Made by a program: the position numbers and the translations under genes
Part shown: positions 1-10,043 of the stretch, piece after piece
Numbering within the stretch: the stretch's first letter is position 1
Layout of the letters: each line of letters begins with the position of its first letter
NCBI GenBank assembly: GCA_002720865.1
Contig: PBIO01000024.1
Span: 1-47,286, forward strand
Reading direction: 5' to 3'
Origin: Halobacteriovorax sp.
GTDB lineage: Bacteria; Bdellovibrionota; Bacteriovoracia; Bacteriovoracales; Bacteriovoracaceae
DNA: 47,286 nucleotides
Notes under the pieces: model-generated
The model's input: the letters and a program-made list of their open reading frames with translations, nothing else
Told to the model about the DNA's origin: nothing
Databases searched by the model: none

Positions 1-2421
1 CTGGTAGAGACGGGTCAGTTCCTCGTTGACGATATAGAGTCCACCGGTTCCTACCTAGAAGGCGAGAGAATTAAGCTCGACGCAAGGCTAGTGGAGACGG
101 GTCAGTTCCTCGTTGACGATATAGAAGAGACTGGCTTGCTTTTAAGCTCTCTTTTGGCGAGTGTAAGCGATGATGTATCCAGCCTCTCTGGTCAGGCGGT
201 TCTTGTAACTGGAGACCAAACGATATTCGGTTCGAAGGACTTTAAGGATCGTCCGACGACTTATGTTGGAGGAGTCCAAAGCTCTCTCGCTACCGTTGAT
301 GAAGTGATTGCGGCGGGAGGTGGAGGAGTTACGTCTCTTAATGGTCAAGGCGGGATAGTAAATATACAAGGAGAAAATGGAACAGACGTAAGAGTTGAGA
401 CAGTTGCAGGGATGCCTTCTACAATCTGGATAAGTGGAGGCGGAGGCGGAGGCAGCAGCACAGTAATAAACCAATCTGTCCATCTATTTTCTGGCTCAGG
501 GTTTTGGTCTGCAACTGGAGACGCTAACGATATTTTTAGAGAGCATGGAAATGTTGGACTTGGCACTGATTCTCCCATAGAAAAGTTCCACATAAAAACC
601 GGAAACCTGTTAATAGAAAGGGGTGACTTAATTCTAGACACTCAACCATTCATAGACCAGAGAATGGACAATTTAGGGTTCGGCAATTACCACTCCTTAA
701 TACCCGGCGGAGTTGGGGTCGCGCAGTCTTTTGTACCTTCAGAGGATTCAGATCTAGATAAGATAGAGGTCTACAAATACGCTCCTTCCACCGACGCAGA
801 TATAGATGTTAGATATCGCCTTTATGAGAATAAAAATACCTCTACCAACTTAGGGAAAACCACCTTTCATAATGGACATATTTACGAAGGCAACGCCACC
901 CTGTCAATAGGAGAGGGATATAGAGAGATTACGTTTTACCAAAACCCTATATCACTCAGAGCTGGTAACGAGTATCTTTTTGCAATTGAAAATACCTCAA
1001 TTATTCCAGCTCAAGAACTGAGGCTTGGTCAGAATGGAGATACATATAAACCCGGCCAAGGGTTTAACAAGTGGAATAATTTTTCTCTTTCGGCCGACGA
1101 GGGTTATGAAGCGAGCACAGACTTAACATTTAGAGTTCATGGCGGATCCCCATCCTCTAGTGCAATATACTTCAACGACTATCGCATGGATTCCTATGTG
1201 GGGTCAGGGATCCATGTCCACTCAGATTTTACAGTAAAGGGTGTAGGCCGCTTCGGGACAGGAAATCAAGCATTTCCCCAGAACTCGCTTTATGTAAATG
1301 GCAGTCCAGTTGCAACGGTAGACTTAATACAAGCTTCAAGCGCTGGAATTTCTTCAATAAACGGCTTAAGCGGCATCATACAAGCCGTACCCCAAGGGGG
1401 TTTATCGATTTCAACCGGGATGCACTTGGGATATAGATCGCTATTTATAAGCGGCGGCAACTCGATAAATACTGGCAACTTCGTCAGCAAATGGGAGACA
1501 GGGCACCTTGGCTCAGCAATAGATACTGGTAATTTTGTCAGCGACTGGGAGACTGGCAACTTCGTCAGCAAATGGGAGACAGGGCACCTTGGCTCAGCAA
1601 TAGATACTGGTAATTTTGTCAGCAAATGGGAGACTGGGAACTTCTTATCTAGAAGCGAGACTGGAGACGCCTCAATTTCTCTTATTGCCCTTCAGCCGGG
1701 TAAGAGCATTCACGAAATTAAGTTCCCCAATGCTTTCGCCGGCACGCCTTCAGTCACGACAGATCTCTATGTTGATAATGCAGAGCACATTATTCCGTAT
1801 GCCTTGTCGGGAGTTTCAAATACTGGCTGCTTTGCGGTTTTCTCAAATAACATCCCTGCGGGGTATACCTTATCAACCTTCGCCTCAAACAACTTAGGCT
1901 CGGTATTGGCCCTTTCCGCACAGTACACATCTACTCAGATATCTCCTTCTTCCTCCGACTTCTCATCTCCAATAGTTTCAGCCAGTATACTAAACTCTTC
2001 GGGTGATCCAGTCATTCCTCACTCTGTTTCTGGGGTATCCCAAAATTCGTATGAGATCATTTTTTCAGACGACATTCCAACAAGCAATTATAGCGTTTTA
2101 ACTTATGCTAAAACTTCTTCCGCAGAGTACAACTTCACATCGCCTCTTCCCGCTGGGTCAAGTGCTTATAATATACCCTTAAGCAATCCATCTAAACAAT
2201 GGTTCTCGACAGCGCTAGTCAAAGATTCTCTTGATGCTATAATCTCCTATCCAGAACAATTTCAATCTACCCCCACTGTCCTGCCTTGCGTGCAGATTAG
2301 TGGGGAAAACGTCTATATACCTTATAGTGTGTCTGGCATAAGCGCCACCGACTACTCTCTTATATTTTCCGCTGCGATACCCTCAGACGGTTGGTCTGTT
2401 CACACGATAGCCCATTCATAA
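1..2421 (+). CDS. Phage tail-fibre-like structural protein, 5' end outside the window
   Basis: The frame is open from base 1, so the GTG at 91 is probably internal and the gene begins upstream. About 806 residues are visible. The first 45 residues hold a 29-residue repeat with TGQFLVDDIE. Near residue 180 is the fibre-type motif VGLGTDSPIEKFHI. Around residues 490-545 lie repeats of TGNFVSKWETG, and the C-terminal 250 residues form three similar beta-rich modules containing IPYxxSGVS. These are low-complexity trimeric-fibre features; I infer an adhesin or fibre subunit. Its stop overlaps the next start (TAATG), indicating coupled translation. It shares the TGNFVS repeats with the gene at 10044. 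The exact receptor or position in the virion cannot be deduced. Confidence 0.75.
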   Translation: MVETGQFLVDDIESTGSYLEGERIKLDARLVETGQFLVDDIEETGLLLSSLLASVSDDVSSLSGQAVLVTGDQTIFGSKDFKDRPTTYVGGVQSSLATVDEVIAAGGGGVTSLNGQGGIVNIQGENGTDVRVETVAGMPSTIWISGGGGGGSSTVINQSVHLFSGSGFWSATGDANDIFREHGNVGLGTDSPIEKFHIKTGNLLIERGDLILDTQPFIDQRMDNLGFGNYHSLIPGGVGVAQSFVPSEDSDLDKIEVYKYAPSTDADIDVRYRLYENKNTSTNLGKTTFHNGHIYEGNATLSIGEGYREITFYQNPISLRAGNEYLFAIENTSIIPAQELRLGQNGDTYKPGQGFNKWNNFSLSADEGYEASTDLTFRVHGGSPSSSAIYFNDYRMDSYVGSGIHVHSDFTVKGVGRFGTGNQAFPQNSLYVNGSPVATVDLIQASSAGISSINGLSGIIQAVPQGGLSISTGMHLGYRSLFISGGNSINTGNFVSKWETGHLGSAIDTGNFVSDWETGNFVSKWETGHLGSAIDTGNFVSKWETGNFLSRSETGDASISLIALQPGKSIHEIKFPNAFAGTPSVTTDLYVDNAEHIIPYALSGVSNTGCFAVFSNNIPAGYTLSTFASNNLGSVLALSAQYTSTQISPSSSDFSSPIVSASILNSSGDPVIPHSVSGVSQNSYEIIFSDDIPTSNYSVLTYAKTSSAEYNFTSPLPAGSSAYNIPLSNPSKQWFSTALVKDSLDAIISYPEQFQSTPTVLPCVQISGENVYIPYSVSGISATDYSLIFSAAIPSDGWSVHTIAHS
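7..125 (+). repeat. Direct repeat pair, 87-bp period, in fibre gene
   Basis: Bases 7-38 recur exactly at 94-125 (32 identical bases). The 87-bp offset equals 29 codons, so the reading frame is kept and the protein repeats TGQFLVDDIE. More copies may exist upstream of the window. Confidence 0.85.
1471..1623 (+). repeat. In-frame tandem repeat, 81-bp period, in fibre gene
   Basis: Bases 1471-1542 recur at 1552-1623 with no visible difference, an offset of 81 bp (27 codons). The unit encodes TGNFVSKWETGHLGSAID. The near-zero divergence suggests a recent duplication or ongoing homogenisation. Confidence 0.85.
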
Positions 2422-4406
2422 TGAAGCCTTTCTCTATATCAAATTTAGTGGCGGATAGGATAGATGCCGAGGAGCTTTACATTTCAGGAAGGCAGATTTC
2501 TTACGAGCTTACCTATCCAGTTGTAACTGGCGCGTTTTTAGATGCGTCTACATCGACGCTTCATTTACTAAGGACGTCAGAAGCTCCCTCAATTGAAATA
2601 GACTTAAGCAATTTTGGGGGAACTCCCCCCGCTTCAGCGGTCTCAATACAGTGGTTTGAAGACGACTCAGGAGACTTAATGGTCAGAGATGCGTCATTTG
2701 ACTCCTCTGGACCTGCATTGCTACTTTGGGAAGATGATGGCACAGACTCCTACATGCCCCTGAACTCCCCCCTTTCTTCGACAACTAGCTCTTATCAGTT
2801 TTTTACAGAAGACCCGTCTGGAGATTTAATGCCTACGGAAGAATCGGCTACGGCATTGTCTGCAGGGCAAAGCTCATCATCCTCTACACCCACATCTACG
2901 CCGACACCTCTGTCAGTGTACAGCACCGTGGTACCGCTCTGGCATGTTGACGCGAATCAAATACAAGGAGTATCTAGTGGTCAGGGCATATCTACATGGA
3001 ATGATGTTTCGAGCAACAACAATCACTTAGATTATGTTGTCGAGCCTGTTAATCCGCCGATATTTATTAAACCGGGCACCACCGAAATAAATAACCGCCC
3101 GTATGTTGACTTCACTAACGATTCTTCCGTACAACACTCATCTGCTATATCTCATGGATCAGAATTCACATTCATATGGGTAGTGAAATACAATGAGCAA
3201 GCATCTCGTCGCGCTTTCGGCGCTTGGGATTATCTAGCCAGTAATAGATACGTTCAAGTACGCTGTGGAGACAACGGAACTCCATTGAAAAATATAGCGT
3301 TCATCGGCGGTGATGGGACCAGACATGATAATTGGGAGGGGCCTCAGTATATTAAAGATGAGTTTGTAATAGAGGTATGGAAATTCGCAAGTCAGACATT
3401 AACAAAACAACTACACACAAAAGGCGCCCCGGTTGTTGTTGAGAGTCACTCATATGGGTATGATTTGCATAATAACCCAATTAAGATGGCATTAGCAGAC
3501 GCCCAAGGAGGGGATGGAAGCCCCGCTCACATGTCAGTAGCAGAGTCTATATGGTATGATCATGATCTATCAGACGTTGAGATACACAACACGCTACAAT
3601 ATCTTAACGACAAATATGATGTTGTATTTCCGCCAACAGCCCCGACACCAACCCCGACACCAACCCCAACACCCACACCCACACAAGTCACCCGAGAAGA
3701 TGATTTAACTGCTTGGTGGAAGATGAATGAAACTTCCGGAGGAACGGTAGCGGACTCTATTTCTTCTTTTGATGGTACCGCTCACGGAATAACGGATTCT
3801 AATTGGGTCTCAGGGAAAGAAGCCGCTTTTGAAAACGCCCTTGATCTCTCGGGCAATGAATATGTTGAGATAGATAATTCTGGGGGCCTCGATATTACTG
3901 ATAATTTTAGTATCAGTTATTGGATTAGAGTTAATGATACAGAGAATGGCGGCAGCGTAATGATTAAAGGTCAAAACTGTTGTTGGTTTACCGCTGTTGC
4001 TCGTCCGGGAGATGAGATGATAATATACCAATATATTAAACCTACTGATTCAAGCTGGCAACAAGCGAACATTACGATTCCGGGACCGAATGTCTGGCAT
4101 CACTGCGTGCTTACTATTGATCGCTCTGCAGCAGGTGGCTCGACAAAAGTCTTGAAGGCATATCTTGACGGCGTACATCAAGATCAATCCAATGGCTCTT
4201 GGGCTAACGCCAATGGCACCGTTACATATGGCCCGATAAATACAAATACCGGGAATTGGGTGTTCGGGTCTGGAAGCGGAAATACCGCAACATCACACCC
4301 CTTCAATACGCCAAATGTGACTTTAGACGATGTCCGTTTCTACGGTGCCACCTTGACGGATTCTGACGTTGCTTCAATATATGGGAATGGCAATGGGGAC
4401 TTTTAG
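2421..4406 (+). CDS. Two-domain LamG-like phage adhesin with Thr-Pro linkers
   Basis: I chose the ATG at 2421, which overlaps the previous stop (TAATG); the frame is open further upstream but that part lies inside the preceding gene. The 661 residues begin with a fibre-type N-terminus (SNLVADRIDAEELYISGRQ). Then come a first jelly-roll-like domain (VVPLWHVDANQ, about residues 170-400), a (TP)n linker near 405-420, and a second LamG/concanavalin-type domain opening with LTAWWKMNETSGGTVADS and containing ISYWIRVND. Such domains typically bind carbohydrate, and the Thr-Pro linkers should act as stiff spacers. I infer a surface-exposed fibre or receptor-binding component. Confidence 0.7.
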   Translation: MKPFSISNLVADRIDAEELYISGRQISYELTYPVVTGAFLDASTSTLHLLRTSEAPSIEIDLSNFGGTPPASAVSIQWFEDDSGDLMVRDASFDSSGPALLLWEDDGTDSYMPLNSPLSSTTSSYQFFTEDPSGDLMPTEESATALSAGQSSSSSTPTSTPTPLSVYSTVVPLWHVDANQIQGVSSGQGISTWNDVSSNNNHLDYVVEPVNPPIFIKPGTTEINNRPYVDFTNDSSVQHSSAISHGSEFTFIWVVKYNEQASRRAFGAWDYLASNRYVQVRCGDNGTPLKNIAFIGGDGTRHDNWEGPQYIKDEFVIEVWKFASQTLTKQLHTKGAPVVVESHSYGYDLHNNPIKMALADAQGGDGSPAHMSVAESIWYDHDLSDVEIHNTLQYLNDKYDVVFPPTAPTPTPTPTPTPTPTQVTREDDLTAWWKMNETSGGTVADSISSFDGTAHGITDSNWVSGKEAAFENALDLSGNEYVEIDNSGGLDITDNFSISYWIRVNDTENGGSVMIKGQNCCWFTAVARPGDEMIIYQYIKPTDSSWQQANITIPGPNVWHHCVLTIDRSAAGGSTKVLKAYLDGVHQDQSNGSWANANGTVTYGPINTNTGNWVFGSGSGNTATSHPFNTPNVTLDDVRFYGATLTDSDVASIYGNGNGDF

Positions 4407-4408
4407 AC

Positions 4409-4437
4409 GTGACATGAGTACATTAAAAAAATAATAT
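4409..4437 (+). promoter_or_regulatory. Sigma70-type promoter before the 4470 gene
   Basis: GTGACA (4409-4414) and TAATAT (4432-4437) are separated by exactly 17 nt. Transcription would start near 4444, giving a leader of about 26 nt that contains the strong ribosome-binding site AAGGAG (4457-4462), 7 nt before ATG 4470. Confidence 0.55.
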
Positions 4438-4469
4438 AAATCTTTTTAACCTGTGTAAGGAGTAATACA

Positions 4470-5474
4470 ATGCCTACAAAAAATATAGTACCGCGAGCAA
4501 GCGGCGAAGGAGGAATAGGAGTCGCATCCAAACCTTGGGGTGAAGGCCACTTTGATGGGATCACTGCGTACGGAGAATCAACCTTAAGCGGAGACGCCAA
4601 CATAGGAGGTGGGGTCAACTTCGGTGGCCATATTTTACCATCTGAGCATGAGCAATTCGATATAGGAAGTGCAGATAGAAAAGTTCGGCATTTATTTCTA
4701 TCAGACAATTCGCTTTACATAGGGGGTATTAAACTTTCTGCGGACGGGGATGGGGCAATAAACTTTCCTTCCGGGTTGAACGTTGGAGATGTTTCCGTTG
4801 GCGCAGACGATCACGGAAGAATCCTTTTTGGGCCTTCTGGCATTTTAGTGGGGGGAGCCTCGGTTATGCCCGACCCAACAGACCCCGAAGTTCTCTATTT
4901 TGAAAAAGCCCCACAAGTTATGGACGCAGAAGGGAAGCCGACAACAATTCTCACCGCAGATAAGCTCGGGCTTGGAAGTGAAGCTGTTCTTGACGATATT
5001 AAAGACGACCTAAAGTTTAAACTACTAACCGATCAGGAGCGTTTTGTCGTAGGGACTACTGGAGACGGGAATCTAGCTTCTGGCTGGTATCGATTTAATG
5101 ACTTTAAAGTGAAAGGAGCCACGGACATTGGCGCTCATCCAATTAACCCAATTGACACTCGAATTTATTCTGACGAAAGTTCTTTTATTTTATTTAAAAC
5201 TGATGACTTCGGCAATAGAGTTGCCCATTTAGTTGGAGGAGACGAGGCTGTCACTCCAAACAATGCTATTGCGCTTGGCATTGCAGTTAAGGTTGACTCT
5301 TCTGAGTCCCCTCAAGATATAGAGTTTGCCCATACCGACGGAGAGACCTATTCCGTGATCAACGGGAATAGCGACTCATTGGGATCTAATGGAGTACCCG
5401 TCAGACAGGGGTTCCAAAGTCCCTCTATAGGCTCAAACCCCGCTCATTTGCTTATTGACGGAGGCTCTTTCTAA
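4470..5474 (+). CDS. Phage structural (fibre or hinge-type) protein
   Basis: The 334-residue protein has a clear Shine-Dalgarno AAGGAG at 4457-4462. The N-terminal 110 residues carry ASKPWGEGHFDGI, then FDIGSADRKVRHLFLSDNSLYIG, a pattern I associate with marine T4-like phage structural proteins, followed by Gly-rich beta-strand sequence. The C-terminal half (DTRIYSDESSFILFKTDDFGN) looks like a compact beta domain. It is cotranscribed with, and translationally coupled to, the next gene through a TAATG overlap. I infer a fibre-network subunit; the precise position is unknown. Confidence 0.65.
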   Translation: MPTKNIVPRASGEGGIGVASKPWGEGHFDGITAYGESTLSGDANIGGGVNFGGHILPSEHEQFDIGSADRKVRHLFLSDNSLYIGGIKLSADGDGAINFPSGLNVGDVSVGADDHGRILFGPSGILVGGASVMPDPTDPEVLYFEKAPQVMDAEGKPTTILTADKLGLGSEAVLDDIKDDLKFKLLTDQERFVVGTTGDGNLASGWYRFNDFKVKGATDIGAHPINPIDTRIYSDESSFILFKTDDFGNRVAHLVGGDEAVTPNNAIALGIAVKVDSSESPQDIEFAHTDGETYSVINGNSDSLGSNGVPVRQGFQSPSIGSNPAHLLIDGGSF

Positions 5475-8236
5475 TGTCCATTCCAGTATATGTTAAACCT
5501 GTAGCTGTTTACCCTCATCGTACAGTTTGGGCCGGCGGAACCTATTATGTAATTGACGATAGAGTGGAGTATGACGATGGCGCCTTACACCGGGTGTATG
5601 TATGCATAACCGACAACAATTCTACAACTACCCCTGACAACGACCCCTCTAACTGGGCGCCTGCGGGGACAAAGGAGCACCCCTTTATGTCTGGCGACGA
5701 TGGGGAGCTAGCCAAGGCAGATTATTCTGAATCAGAGCTTTGCTTAAGGGGCGCCAATGGCTTCACTCAATGGGACCCAGCCCGAAGTCTTTCAGTCTCA
5801 GATGGCTCAACTAGGGCGCACGTCATTTTAATGGATGGCCGTTTCCACCTCCACAGTAATGAAGGATACGGTTTTTGGGATACTGATTTTTATGCCGAAA
5901 ATCACCAAAACACTTGGATTATCCAACGAAACTACGACCATTCATCGTTTACTGACGCTGACAATTGCCCCACTTTTAACAACCTCAAGATTGCTTATTT
6001 AAACGGCTTTTGCTGTGCCAATCGTCCTGTAATATATAAAAGCTGCTACATCACAGATGACAGCCCGTGGGGATATGCATCAAATAATAACTTGAGGATG
6101 AATGATGCTCAATTTACACAGGCCTTTGATACCACATTCGTATACCTGCATTCCTCAATTAATTTAATCATGTATAACATGGGCGAAAGCGCAACCCATG
6201 GGTATCCAACACTTTCCGGATGTACTTGGTATATGGCTGAGACGCATGGGCAGTTTAGCTCTTTTTTCTACGGAGGGCCTACTGATATCAATATTTCAAA
6301 TTGCATTTTTTACGTAGATACTCTAAACAGCGCGACACAGGAGTATGAATTTTTCAAGACAGCCGCCCACAAGGCAAAGAACAATAGTCTTTATTTTAAA
6401 AACGTCGGAGACCAAGCAGGTGTATACCTAGCTCTCGGAAACCCTACTGACCTCGGGGGGAATGAATTAAATTCTAATCCCTTATTTATTGATTCAGATA
6501 GCGCTGATGCTAAAGACTTTCGCCTTCGTCCTGCCTCTCCTCTTATTGGCGGGGAAAAATCCTCTAAATTTCCATCTGATGCAGTTTGGATGCAAGCAGG
6601 CTCGGGTACTGGTACTGGTACAGAATCTGATCCTTATTATTTTTCTGAGTTTACTGATGTATTGATTGCTGCAGTTTCGACAAACTCAAAAGAGGTTGTA
6701 TGCAAGGACGGTGACTATCGCTTTACTATGTCAGATGCGCAGTTTGCAGATGAAAATCTAGGGTTGGTTACATTTATTGCAGAAAATCGCCACAAAGCAG
6801 TTCTTAGCGGAGATAGAGGGATTAATGAAGGCTCCAAGTCTAGCGTAACCCTTAAGCTTAAAGATTTTAAATTGACAATAGGTGCCATTGAACATTTTAT
6901 TCATACACAATTCGTAACTGTTCCATCTCATTTTACTTTTGATAATTGTTATATTAATTTCGAAACCTTTATGGCTGCTCAGCCGGGGAGCAGTTTAATT
7001 GCTAAATCCTGTATTATAGAAAAAGGCATTGGTATAAGCGCTGGCACCTACTTCTACTCGGGTGCAAGTGCATCAGGTCTATATACCAATTGCACATTTG
7101 TAGATAGAAACTCTTACACCACAGCGGGATGGAACCATGGCGTAACTGGCGGCATGCAAACTTTTAAAAATTGTATTTTCAGGACCGAGAATACATCAAA
7201 TGCTACCCCAGCCACTGGAACGTTTACTCAATGCATTGCTTATAATTATAATACTAGCGCTTACGGCGACACAGAAGTTCTTAATGCAGATCCATTAATG
7301 GTAAATTTTGATATTTCGTCTCACGAAGATAGCGATTATCGACTAAGACCTTCTTCTCCAGCTATAGGTGGGCTATCAGCCTCCCCATTCCCCAATGGTT
7401 CTATTTGGGTTGCAAATACCGCAGGTACTGGAGGTACGGGCACCGAAGAGGACCCCTATTATTTTGGCAATCTAGATCAAGCCCATACTGATGCAGGTTC
7501 TTATGGTTCTATCGTTTTCAAGAATGGAGCCTATGATACTGGCGCAGGAATGCACATATTTAATCCCGTGTCTATGAATAATAGTGTAAATTATTATGCG
7601 GAAACAATTGGTGGCGTCGAATTCATTTCGGAGAGTTTCGGTTTTGGTCATAGTGGTCTAAACGTTACCCAATCCCTAAACTATGCCGGGCTTAAGTTTA
7701 CTAGTACAAAAACAAATTATGATGGAGTCATCTTTAACCAATCCACTAATAACTCAATAGCGGCGCATGTTTTTTCTTCTTGTCGGTTTCAGACTAATCA
7801 CTCATTTTTTGAGGGGAACGGGACGAGCACAGATCCGGGAAAAATTATTTTCAAAAGCACTCACTTTAGCAAACTGTCAGCAACTGCCTCTCCCTATTTG
7901 TTCGAACAAAGAAACGGCAACAGTGGGAATTCTGAGCTTTTGTTTGAAAATTGTATTGTAGAAAATTTCTTAAGTACCTCAAGCGGTCCCACACAGATAT
8001 TCAGGAGAATGAGCCCAACTTTAAGGAATACTATTATTCTTGATTATTCTAATGACTCAACAGATTTAGTGATTGAGGGCACCTCTAACCTTGAAGGCTT
8101 AAATTCCATTCTCCACGAGAACGGCACGGATTTTTATCCAGACGAATCGAATCTCGCAGTTGACCCACTTTTTGTTTCTCCAGTTGATGACAACTGGAGC
8201 CTCAGACCAAATTCACCACTTGTAGGAAGAGGATAA
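5474..8236 (+). CDS. Beta-helix fibre protein with N-terminal CBM5/12-like domain
   Basis: The 920-residue protein starts at the ATG overlapping the previous stop, with GGAGG at 5460-5464. Residues about 12-60 (VWAGGTYYVIDDRVEYDD...YVCITDN...PDNDPSNW) match the pattern of CBM5/12-type carbohydrate-binding modules. The rest consists of three homologous beta-helix modules of about 280 residues, each ending in a DYRLRPSSPAIGG-like block; the second and third open with TGTGTE(S/E)DPYYF. Their regular NCxF/FKNCIF strands resemble pectate-lyase-type right-handed helices. I see no clear catalytic motif, so a binding or structural role is more likely than lysis, though depolymerase activity is possible. 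Confidence 0.7.
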   Translation: MSIPVYVKPVAVYPHRTVWAGGTYYVIDDRVEYDDGALHRVYVCITDNNSTTTPDNDPSNWAPAGTKEHPFMSGDDGELAKADYSESELCLRGANGFTQWDPARSLSVSDGSTRAHVILMDGRFHLHSNEGYGFWDTDFYAENHQNTWIIQRNYDHSSFTDADNCPTFNNLKIAYLNGFCCANRPVIYKSCYITDDSPWGYASNNNLRMNDAQFTQAFDTTFVYLHSSINLIMYNMGESATHGYPTLSGCTWYMAETHGQFSSFFYGGPTDINISNCIFYVDTLNSATQEYEFFKTAAHKAKNNSLYFKNVGDQAGVYLALGNPTDLGGNELNSNPLFIDSDSADAKDFRLRPASPLIGGEKSSKFPSDAVWMQAGSGTGTGTESDPYYFSEFTDVLIAAVSTNSKEVVCKDGDYRFTMSDAQFADENLGLVTFIAENRHKAVLSGDRGINEGSKSSVTLKLKDFKLTIGAIEHFIHTQFVTVPSHFTFDNCYINFETFMAAQPGSSLIAKSCIIEKGIGISAGTYFYSGASASGLYTNCTFVDRNSYTTAGWNHGVTGGMQTFKNCIFRTENTSNATPATGTFTQCIAYNYNTSAYGDTEVLNADPLMVNFDISSHEDSDYRLRPSSPAIGGLSASPFPNGSIWVANTAGTGGTGTEEDPYYFGNLDQAHTDAGSYGSIVFKNGAYDTGAGMHIFNPVSMNNSVNYYAETIGGVEFISESFGFGHSGLNVTQSLNYAGLKFTSTKTNYDGVIFNQSTNNSIAAHVFSSCRFQTNHSFFEGNGTSTDPGKIIFKSTHFSKLSATASPYLFEQRNGNSGNSELLFENCIVENFLSTSSGPTQIFRRMSPTLRNTIILDYSNDSTDLVIEGTSNLEGLNSILHENGTDFYPDESNLAVDPLFVSPVDDNWSLRPNSPLVGRG

Positions 8237-8239
8237 TAT

Positions 8240-8473
8240 ATGAACCCAGAAGAAATAGGTTATAGCGGACAGTATTTAAACAATACTCAATACAGAATCA
8301 AGGTCAGGACAGGTCCTTTAGAAAATCTTTACACGAAGGCGCCGAAAGATGCAGTTCTTGGAGAGTTGTTCTTGGGCGTCTCTGGAGTTAATGGCGCCGA
8401 TTCTGAACTTCATATTTGCGTAAATGGAACTTCCGATTCCGACGCGACATTTAAAAAGATTAAATTTGAGTAG
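8240..8473 (+). CDS. Small structural-region protein
   Basis: A 77-residue protein starting 3 nt after the preceding gene, with purine-rich GGAAGAGGA just upstream. It has no TM segment and no cysteine cluster beyond one Cys. The middle (GELFLGVSGVNGADSELHICVNG) is a beta-rich pattern also seen at the ends of phage fibre proteins, where a short 'G-E-L-F/W-x-G' strand precedes a capping motif. Its place inside the fibre operon suggests an accessory fibre or neck protein. Function is not recognised. Confidence 0.6.
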   Translation: MNPEEIGYSGQYLNNTQYRIKVRTGPLENLYTKAPKDAVLGELFLGVSGVNGADSELHICVNGTSDSDATFKKIKFE

Positions 8474-8494
8474 GGGTCTCTCCAATGACGTCTC

Positions 8495-9988
8495 ATGAGC
8501 AAGACCTCAGTAAGAATATCATTCAAGAATCATAATATCGGCGGCAACTCCGCCGATGGATTTCGCGTATACAGAAAAGAGGGTTCGGACCCATGTCCCG
8601 ATCTTGACCCGGAAGGCCTGCCCTTGCCAGACCTATCCAACTTAATACATGAGAGCATGCATGTATTGTCAGGGGAGAACTTGTGGGTGGATAGCTCAAT
8701 ACCCTCTGCTTCATCAGTAGGATACTATTATAGAATATCTTTTTTTAGAAACAACGGAATTAATCCGGGCTATGGATCGGTGTCTCACGAGCGTGTAGAT
8801 TCAATGCTTTTAGGCCCTTTTTCCGCTGCCTCTGGAGATGCCCTTGGTTATCCCAATAACTTTCCGAGCAACCTCTCGGGGGTTGCTTATGCGCTGGACG
8901 TTCAGCCAGTACTACATTTAGATCCGAGCAGAACGGTCAGAGAGAATACAATTAATCATGAAGAGGCATTAACGACTGGCACCACGATTGATTACTCGGG
9001 GAGAGGGTGGGTTAATATGCTCCCTGCCGGAGGTGCGGATTCGGTTTTTGATCTAGAGAATATTCTAGACGCCAATGGAAGTCCAGTCCCATGCTATAGA
9101 TTCGACAATCCCTCCAGCGGTGCGTTCCACAACATATACGGTGGCATTGGAGCGGAGTCTGCAGGCACTGCGCCTTGGCATGGCTCATTCGGCACGTCTG
9201 AGTACACATTTTGCGATGAGGGGTATACCGTATTTGTCTTACTTTCTCCAGTCCCCAAGGGATTGGGGGGCTTCATAACCTCAGACGTAAGTACAAACAT
9301 GACTTGGATCCCTTACCATGGCGCGAATGGAGCGGCTTTTGCCGGTGAAGCAGCCGAGGTATTTGAATGGTCGAGTCAAGAAGTGATCTCTGGAGGTGGA
9401 GTGGGTAGCGGTATTCAACCAAATTTTGCTTCCGTGCCTGCGGGTTCCATCACCCAATTTTACCAGTGGGGGAATTCATTCTCTCCAGCGTACGCCTCGA
9501 TGAGAAACACTAATGCCACTTCGCTCAGCACATGGAGGTCGGCAACCAGAGCCTTGTTGGGGACGTCGATCATGGGAACACCTCCATCTTTCCCAGAGGA
9601 TCCCACAAACCCGCAGCATTGGCTATCTCACTTACACCTGACCACCCTTAGAGTAAGTCCCATAATTACTGAAACTCCTAAGTATCAGGGCTGGATAAAT
9701 GGGGGTGCTGTAAACGGATCTTCATTGGTACACCCCCACGAAACAGCTCCTAGCGATTTTGCACCTCTTGCGCCCGGACTCGCGCAAGCCACCCCAAAGG
9801 CTTATTTTTTAGACATGACTCCGCCAGCCGGAAACCACACTAAGCTTTTTGGGGCTGGAGCTTATGTAGAATATCTGTTATTCCCCAAGGCTTTAAGCAA
9901 CGCACAAATGACTACCGTTGGCGCTTATCTAAATAATAAATACGCGCTACCATCTCCAATAGAGCCCTTTACGGGGGCGCACGGATAG
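8495..9988 (+). CDS. Fibre-operon protein with fibronectin-III-like N-terminus
   Basis: The 497-residue protein begins with a segment like a fibronectin type III strand pattern (VRISFKNHN...GFRVYRKEG...YYYRISFFRNNGI, residues 5-90). The remaining 400 residues resemble a jelly-roll lectin: LDVQPVLHLDPSRTV, FTGAHG at the end, and YVEYLLFPKALSNAQMTTVGAYLNNKY, a signature similar to the end of the first lectin domain in the 2421 gene (IWYDHDLSDVEIHNTLQYLNDKY). Another ATG at 8484 is in a different frame. I infer a carbohydrate-binding fibre component. Confidence 0.6.
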   Translation: MSKTSVRISFKNHNIGGNSADGFRVYRKEGSDPCPDLDPEGLPLPDLSNLIHESMHVLSGENLWVDSSIPSASSVGYYYRISFFRNNGINPGYGSVSHERVDSMLLGPFSAASGDALGYPNNFPSNLSGVAYALDVQPVLHLDPSRTVRENTINHEEALTTGTTIDYSGRGWVNMLPAGGADSVFDLENILDANGSPVPCYRFDNPSSGAFHNIYGGIGAESAGTAPWHGSFGTSEYTFCDEGYTVFVLLSPVPKGLGGFITSDVSTNMTWIPYHGANGAAFAGEAAEVFEWSSQEVISGGGVGSGIQPNFASVPAGSITQFYQWGNSFSPAYASMRNTNATSLSTWRSATRALLGTSIMGTPPSFPEDPTNPQHWLSHLHLTTLRVSPIITETPKYQGWINGGAVNGSSLVHPHETAPSDFAPLAPGLAQATPKAYFLDMTPPAGNHTKLFGAGAYVEYLLFPKALSNAQMTTVGAYLNNKYALPSPIEPFTGAHG

Positions 9989-10043
9989 ATATAAAAGTTA
10001 ATGATCTATATCTCAAATATATCGTGTAACCTCTCTCAAGGGT

